Notes under the pieces: model-generated
Databases searched by the model: none
What the model was told of the DNA's origin: nothing
Seen by the model: only the letters and a program-made list of their open reading frames with translations
Position numbers and translations under genes: made by a program
In this document: piece after piece, positions 35,159 to 39,633 of the stretch
Numbering within the stretch: the stretch's first letter is position 1
Layout: every line of letters starts with the position of its first letter
Assembly (NCBI GenBank): GCA_934394545.1
Contig: CAKRRG010000024.1
Coordinates: forward strand, 1-39,633
Length of the DNA: 39,633 bases
Source: an uncultured Blautia sp.
GTDB taxonomy: Bacteria > Bacillota > Clostridia > Lachnospirales > Lachnospiraceae
Reading direction: 5' to 3'

Positions 35159-35187
35159 ATTATAACGTTTTCCCTTCTTTTATTCAA
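35159..35187 (-). promoter_or_regulatory. Promoter of larBC
   Basis: On the minus strand TTGAAT (35182-35187) and TATAAT (35159-35164) are spaced by 17 bp. The -35 box lies at the edge of the preceding terminator's U-tract. The leader holds a small 6-bp hairpin at about 35121-35136. Confidence 0.75.
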
Positions 35188-35220
35188 CAAAAAAATCCCG
35201 CTCCGGATCGAAGCAGGATT
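35187..35220 (-). terminator. Terminator of the MMPL gene
   Basis: On the minus strand AATCCTGCT (35212-35220) pairs with AGCGGGATT (35194-35202) and is followed by TTTTTGTTG. With the A-tract on its other side it would also work in the plus direction. Confidence 0.85.
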
Positions 35221-35236
35221 TTTTTGATTCTATGTT

Positions 35237-37324
35237 TTATTTCGCCTTTGCAGCCTTCTTGTCTCCAAGGAAGCCAATGGATGTAACACAAATCAGCTTA
35301 TCGAAGATCATGAACATAGCCGGTAAGATAAACAGTACCACTACCATACTGATAACAGCACCACGTGCAAGCAGTGTACAGATAGAACCGATCATCTCAA
35401 CCTGTGAATAGCAGGAAACACCGAAGGTTGCAGCAAAGAAACTGAGACCGCTGCTGATAATAGACGGCATGCTGGTCTTATGGGCAATGCTGATAGCTTC
35501 CTTCTTATTCTTGCCATGCTGTCTCTCTCTCTGATAACGGGTGGTCATCAGGATCGCGTAGTCAACGGTAGCACCAAGCTGGATGGCACCGATCACGATA
35601 CTTGCAACGAATGGAAGGCTGATTCCCTGATAGAATGGAATGGCCATATTGACAAAAATGGCAAATTCAATAACCGCAACCAGGATGATCGGCAGGGAAA
35701 TTGATTTGAAAATGATCATAATGATCAGGAAAATCGCACCGATGGAAATCACATTTACACGAACCAGATCGGCATCTGTGGTATCCTGAAGATCCTTCAT
35801 AAGAGGTGCCTCACCGATTACCATTGCTGTATCATCGTATTCCTTTACTATTTTATCAATTTGGGCAAGCTGGGCATTTACCTCATCTGTAGCAGAACCA
35901 TACTCAGAGCATACAAATGCAAGCTCATACTGATCCCCTTTGAATATCTTCTTCAGATCCTTTGGAATCATGGACTCCGGAACCGTCGGTCCGATCAGGG
36001 AATTCATACCCAGACTCCATTTAACACCATCCACTTTATCGATTTCATTTAGCATCTGCTGTTTCTGCTTGGAGTCCATATTCTTATCCATCATGATCAT
36101 ATGGATATTACCTACTGCGAAAGTCTTCTCCAGTTCATCATTGGCAATGTTGCAATCCAAAGTGGACGGAAGAGATTCTGCAATGTTGTAATAAATCTGT
36201 GTATGGTTATTTCCGTAAATAGCCGGGAACAGAAGCACCAAGAAAATCACAGTCCAAAGCTTATAATGCTTCGTAATAAATGCAGAGGGTTTATCCAGTC
36301 TGGCAAAAAGCAGCTTATGCTGGGTCTTCTCGATTGGCTTGTCAAAGAACAGTACCAGTGCCGGAAGAATGGTTACACAACAGATAACACCAATGACAAC
36401 ACCCTTTGCCATAACAATACCAAGGTCACGTCCAAGAGCGAAGGTCATAACACAAAGTGCAACGAAACCGGCCACTGTGGTAACAGAACTACCTGCTACA
36501 GACTTAAAGGTATTGGCAATGGCATGCCCCATGGCACGATCCTTTTCTCCAGGGAATCGCTTCTTATTCTCTTCATAGCTGTTCAGAAGGAAAATGGAGT
36601 AATCCATTGTAACACCAAGCTGAAGAACAGCAGTAAGGGCCTGTGTAATATAGGAAGTCTCACCTAAAATAATATTGCTTCCCAGGTTGTAAAGAATGGC
36701 AAGTCCGATACTAAGCAGGAACAGGAAAGGAACAACAAAAGATCCGCTTGTCAGCTCCAGAACGATCAGACTGAGTACAGCTGCAATTACTACGTAGATT
36801 GGCAGCTCCTGCATGGCAATGTTCTTAATATCTGTAACAACGCCTGTCATACCGCTTAAGAAGCACTGCTCATTGGCAACCTTACGAAGCTCTGTAATGG
36901 CCTCCATAGAAGTATCGGAAGAGGTGGTATTATCAAACAGCACCAGCATCATGGTGGCATCGCCGTTTATAAATACCTTTCTGTATTTCTCAGGGATCAT
37001 CTCCACCGGAAGGGTGATGTCTGCCACATCATCATACCAAAGCACATCCTTTACATGCTCTACTTCACTAAACTTCTCTTCCAGCTTCTGGACATCCTTC
37101 ATATCCATATTCTCCACGATCACCATGGAAAAGGCGCCCATTCCAAACTCATCAACCAGAATATCCTGACCCTTTACAGTCTCAAGAGTATCCGGCAGGT
37201 AACTTAAAAGATCATAATTAACTCTCGTCTCTGCAATTCCGATCACAGAGGGGATTACCAGCAAAAGACCGATAAGAAGCACCAGCACCTTATGCTTGGC
37301 TATCCATTTTCCTACTTTGACCAT
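35237..37324 (-). CDS. MMPL/RND superfamily transporter
   Basis: A 695-residue RND-type membrane protein of the MMPL family with two repeated halves. Each has one TM helix, an extracellular domain (about 40-165 and 385-535) and a five-helix sterol-sensing-like bundle. LGVTMDYSIFLLNSYEE in the first half and LGATVDYAILMTTRYQRE in the second carry the paired Asp of the proton relay. Family members export lipids, peptides or drugs. The ATG at 37324 (MVKVGKWIAKHK) has AAGGAG 9 nt upstream; the frame is open to 37381 but the promoter excludes that start. Twin palindromic operators overlap and precede the promoter; no regulator gene is adjacent. Confidence 0.9.
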   Translation of the reverse strand: MVKVGKWIAKHKVLVLLIGLLLVIPSVIGIAETRVNYDLLSYLPDTLETVKGQDILVDEFGMGAFSMVIVENMDMKDVQKLEEKFSEVEHVKDVLWYDDVADITLPVEMIPEKYRKVFINGDATMMLVLFDNTTSSDTSMEAITELRKVANEQCFLSGMTGVVTDIKNIAMQELPIYVVIAAVLSLIVLELTSGSFVVPFLFLLSIGLAILYNLGSNIILGETSYITQALTAVLQLGVTMDYSIFLLNSYEENKKRFPGEKDRAMGHAIANTFKSVAGSSVTTVAGFVALCVMTFALGRDLGIVMAKGVVIGVICCVTILPALVLFFDKPIEKTQHKLLFARLDKPSAFITKHYKLWTVIFLVLLFPAIYGNNHTQIYYNIAESLPSTLDCNIANDELEKTFAVGNIHMIMMDKNMDSKQKQQMLNEIDKVDGVKWSLGMNSLIGPTVPESMIPKDLKKIFKGDQYELAFVCSEYGSATDEVNAQLAQIDKIVKEYDDTAMVIGEAPLMKDLQDTTDADLVRVNVISIGAIFLIIMIIFKSISLPIILVAVIEFAIFVNMAIPFYQGISLPFVASIVIGAIQLGATVDYAILMTTRYQRERQHGKNKKEAISIAHKTSMPSIISSGLSFFAATFGVSCYSQVEMIGSICTLLARGAVISMVVVLFILPAMFMIFDKLICVTSIGFLGDKKAAKAK

Positions 37325-37360
37325 TGATGTCATCTCCTTAATACATTTCTTTCGTACTAT

Positions 37361-37388
37361 AGTATAACCTAAAATGACCAATAGTCAA
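37361..37388 (-). promoter_or_regulatory. MMPL promoter
   Basis: On the minus strand TTGACT (37383-37388) and TATACT (37361-37366) are spaced by 16 bp. The -35 box is one arm of the operator at 37371-37388. Confidence 0.7.
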
Positions 37389-37420
37389 TATTTATTTTGT
37401 TAAAAATGAAAAATAGTCAT
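37371..37420. promoter_or_regulatory. Twin operator sites upstream of the MMPL gene
   Basis: Two 18-bp sites, AAAATGACCAATAGTCAA (37371-37388) and AAAATGAAAAATAGTCAT (37403-37420), differ at three positions and are offset by exactly 32 bp, about three helical turns. The promoter-proximal site holds a TGAC-N5-GTCA palindrome over the -35 box. This is what a dimeric TetR/MarR-type repressor would bind. Confidence 0.6.
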
Positions 37421-37425
37421 TTTTC

Positions 37426-39633
37426 TCAAAATCCAAGTAAAACGCCAACCATTTTTACCAAAAATGCCGCAACCCAGGCGATCACACATTGCCCGATTAC
37501 CACGCCTGCGGCCCATTTTCCACCTAATTCTCTCTTTACAGAAGCAATTGCTGCCACGCATGGTGTATACAAAAGGCAGAAGGTAAGAAGACAAACTGCT
37601 GCCAGCGGTGAAAGCACCTCTACCAGTGCTGCAGTACTTCCAAACAGTATGGACAATGTGGAAACCACGCTCTCCTTTGCCATAAAGCCTGTTACAAGGG
37701 CTGTAGAGAACCTCCAGTCTCCAAAGCCAAGCGGCTGAAATACCGGCGCAATAAATCCGGCCAGCACAGCAAGAATACTGTCTTTGGAATCTGTCACAAT
37801 ATTCAAATGCAGATCAAAGGTCTGTAAGAACCAGATCACAATGGTCGCAACAAAAATAACCGTAAACGCTCTCTGAAGAAAGTCCTTTGCTTTTTCCCAA
37901 AGAAGCTGTCCTACGTTTTTTGCACCAGGTAAACGATAGTTCGGAAGCTCCATAACAAAAGGCACTGCCTCGCCCTTGAACATGGTTTTTCCAAAAAGCA
38001 GAGCCATCAGGATTCCCATAATAATTCCGCCAAAATAAAGTGCGATCATTACCAAGGCACCGTATTTCGGGAAAAAAGCAGCTGTAAAGAACGCATAAAT
38101 AGGAAGCTTTGCCGAACAGCTCATAAAAGGAGTAAGAAGAATGGTCATCTTACGGTCACGCTCTGAAGGCAGGGTTCTGCTTGCCATAACGCCGGGAACT
38201 GTACAGCCAAAGCCAACCAGCATCGGCACAATGCTTCGTCCGGAAAGACCGATCTTACGAAGCAGCTTGTCCATCACGAAAGCAACTCTTGCCATATATC
38301 CACTGTCCTCCAAAAGAGACAGGAAGAAGAACAGGGTAACGATGATGGGAAGGAAACCGAGCACACTTCCAACGCCATTGAAAATACCGTCAATTACAAG
38401 AGAATGAAGCACATTATTTACGTTCCATGCCGTCATTGCCTGATCTACAACAGCAGTCAGCCAGGTAATTCCCATATCCAGAAGATCCGAAAGTCCCTTT
38501 CCGATCACGCCAAAGGTCAGCCAGAAAACCAGAGCCATAATACCTGCGAAGCATGGAATGGCTGTATATTTACCTGTCAGTATTTTATCCATCTTCTGAC
38601 TACGCAGATGCTCCTTGCTCTCATGAGGCTTGATCACGGTCTCATCGCAGACTTTTTCAATAAAATCAAAGCGCATATGGGCAATCGCCGCAGACCGGTC
38701 AAGACCTCGCTCTGTTTCCATCTGCTTTACAATATGCTCCAGGGTTTCTTTTTCATTCTGATCCAGTCCAAGCTTTTCCAGGATCAGTTCATCCCCTTCC
38801 GCAAGCTTGCTGGCTGCAAAACGCACCGGAATATCAGCCTGCTGTGCATGATCCTCAATGAGATGCATAATTCCATGAAGACATCTGTGAACGGCTCCAC
38901 CGTCATCGTTTGCATCACAGAAATCCAACCGCTTTGGTTTTTCCTGATATTTCGCCACATGAATAGCATGTGCAACCAATTCGTCAATACCTTCATTTTT
39001 GGCTGCTGAAATCGGCACTACCGGAATTCCCAAGGCCTCCTCCATCTGGTTCACACGCACAGAGCCACCATTCTGCCTTACTTCATCCATCATATTCAAC
39101 GCCAGTACCATAGGCACATCCAGCTCCATCAGCTGCATGGTAAGATAAAGATTTCTCTCGATATTCGTGGCATCCACAATATTGATGATCCCCTTAGGAT
39201 GCTGCTCCAGAATAAAGCTTCTGGTTACGATTTCCTCGCTGGTATAAGGGGACATGGAATAAATTCCCGGCAGGTCTGTCACAAGAGTGTTCTTTTTCCC
39301 GCGGATAATACCGTCCTTCCGGTCTACTGTAACTCCTGGGAAGTTACCAACATGCTGATTGGAGCCCGTCAGCTGATTAAACAATGTTGTTTTCCCACAA
39401 TTCTGGTTTCCTGCCAACGCAAAGGTAAGAAGCTCACTGTCCGGAAGGGGATGTTCATCTGCTTTTTCATGATATTTACCGCCCTCGCCCAGACCTGGAT
39501 GAGGAATCACTCTGGCACGGCTGCCTCGTTTCTGTTCTTTTGCATCCCTTACATTCTCAATCTGAATCTGGGCAGCATCTGCAAGACGCAGGGTCAGCTC
39601 ATAGCTATGTATCCTGACTTCAACAGGGTCACC
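37426..39633 (-). CDS. feoB: Ferrous iron transport fusion FeoA-FeoB (5' end outside the window)
   Basis: The reading frame is open from the stop at 37426 to the window edge (735 codons visible). Its first visible residues, GDPVEVRIHSYELTLRLADA, are the end of a FeoA SH3-like domain. A linker of about 30 residues leads to FeoB: G1 GNQNCGKTTLFNQLTG, G2 VGNFPGVTVD, G3 DLPG, G4 NMMD, G5 SAAKNEG. Then follow the membrane Gate regions with GFGCTVPGVMASRTL and LLYTPCVAAIASVKRE. It imports Fe(II) across the cytoplasmic membrane. A GTG at 39510 could be mistaken for a FeoB start, but it has no ribosome site and no stop precedes it. Confidence 0.93.
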   Translation of the reverse strand, partial: GDPVEVRIHSYELTLRLADAAQIQIENVRDAKEQKRGSRARVIPHPGLGEGGKYHEKADEHPLPDSELLTFALAGNQNCGKTTLFNQLTGSNQHVGNFPGVTVDRKDGIIRGKKNTLVTDLPGIYSMSPYTSEEIVTRSFILEQHPKGIINIVDATNIERNLYLTMQLMELDVPMVLALNMMDEVRQNGGSVRVNQMEEALGIPVVPISAAKNEGIDELVAHAIHVAKYQEKPKRLDFCDANDDGGAVHRCLHGIMHLIEDHAQQADIPVRFAASKLAEGDELILEKLGLDQNEKETLEHIVKQMETERGLDRSAAIAHMRFDFIEKVCDETVIKPHESKEHLRSQKMDKILTGKYTAIPCFAGIMALVFWLTFGVIGKGLSDLLDMGITWLTAVVDQAMTAWNVNNVLHSLVIDGIFNGVGSVLGFLPIIVTLFFFLSLLEDSGYMARVAFVMDKLLRKIGLSGRSIVPMLVGFGCTVPGVMASRTLPSERDRKMTILLTPFMSCSAKLPIYAFFTAAFFPKYGALVMIALYFGGIIMGILMALLFGKTMFKGEAVPFVMELPNYRLPGAKNVGQLLWEKAKDFLQRAFTVIFVATIVIWFLQTFDLHLNIVTDSKDSILAVLAGFIAPVFQPLGFGDWRFSTALVTGFMAKESVVSTLSILFGSTAALVEVLSPLAAVCLLTFCLLYTPCVAAIASVKRELGGKWAAGVVIGQCVIAWVAAFLVKMVGVLLGF

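Noticed and set aside
39508..39510. GTG as the FeoB start
   Set aside because: No ribosome site precedes it and the frame continues upstream into FeoA-like sequence to the edge, so it is an internal valine codon.

Overview
The window looks like a chromosomal segment of a spore-forming clostridial Firmicute, most likely a Lachnospiraceae (Blautia/Ruminococcus-like) gut anaerobe. The basis is moderate GC, strong AAGGAGG ribosome sites, a nrdR - YlmC/YmxH - sigG sporulation neighbourhood, NADP-type glutamate dehydrogenase, a T-box leader and a clostridial set of TRAP, PPK2 and Feo genes. Genus assignment is inference. I see no phage, transposase, CRISPR or tRNA gene.

Layout, left to right. (1) 1-6.9 kb, all leftward: tmRNA (ssrA, last bases off the edge) behind a perfect consensus promoter, a ferredoxin-tailed aldo/keto reductase, efp, then a packed run aminotransferase > citrate synthase > patatin lipase > YqeG phosphatase > shikimate-kinase-like protein. 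(2) 7.1-10.4 kb: gdhA (rightward) converges on nrdR (leftward) across a repeat-built hairpin. A YlmC/YmxH gene follows behind a sigma-E-like promoter, then sigG, whose ribosome site can be locked in a 13-bp hairpin. (3) 10.5-12.7 kb: a two-domain polyphosphate kinase 2 and a LysE-type exporter. (4) 12.9-17.2 kb: a TRAP transporter operon behind a T-box riboswitch, encoding DctQ and a giant DctM-DctP-DctP fusion with two near-identical substrate-binding domains. (5) 17.3-32.9 kb: one long leftward array starting from a strong promoter at 32.9 kb. It carries a teichoic-acid-type ABC exporter (tagG/tagH-like), glycosyltransferases, a Stealth sugar-phosphate transferase, glycerol-3-phosphate cytidylyltransferase, several CDP-glycerol glycerophosphotransferases (one with a degenerate active site), and finally a heterodimeric ABC exporter. 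(6) 33-39.6 kb: larC and larB (nickel-pincer cofactor), an MMPL/RND exporter behind twin operators, and a FeoA-FeoB fusion cut by the window end.

How the parts fit. Citrate synthase, the aminotransferase and divergent gdhA sit around 2-oxoglutarate/glutamate. The wall cluster holds the parts needed to activate glycerol-3-phosphate as CDP-glycerol, build and decorate a glycerol-phosphate-containing glycan, and export it through TagGH. The most unusual system is the TRAP operon. A tRNA-sensing leader (best read as isoleucine) points to an amino-acid-related substrate, and the permease carries two tethered binding domains, an arrangement reminiscent of GlnPQ-type ABC importers but on an ion-driven TRAP scaffold.
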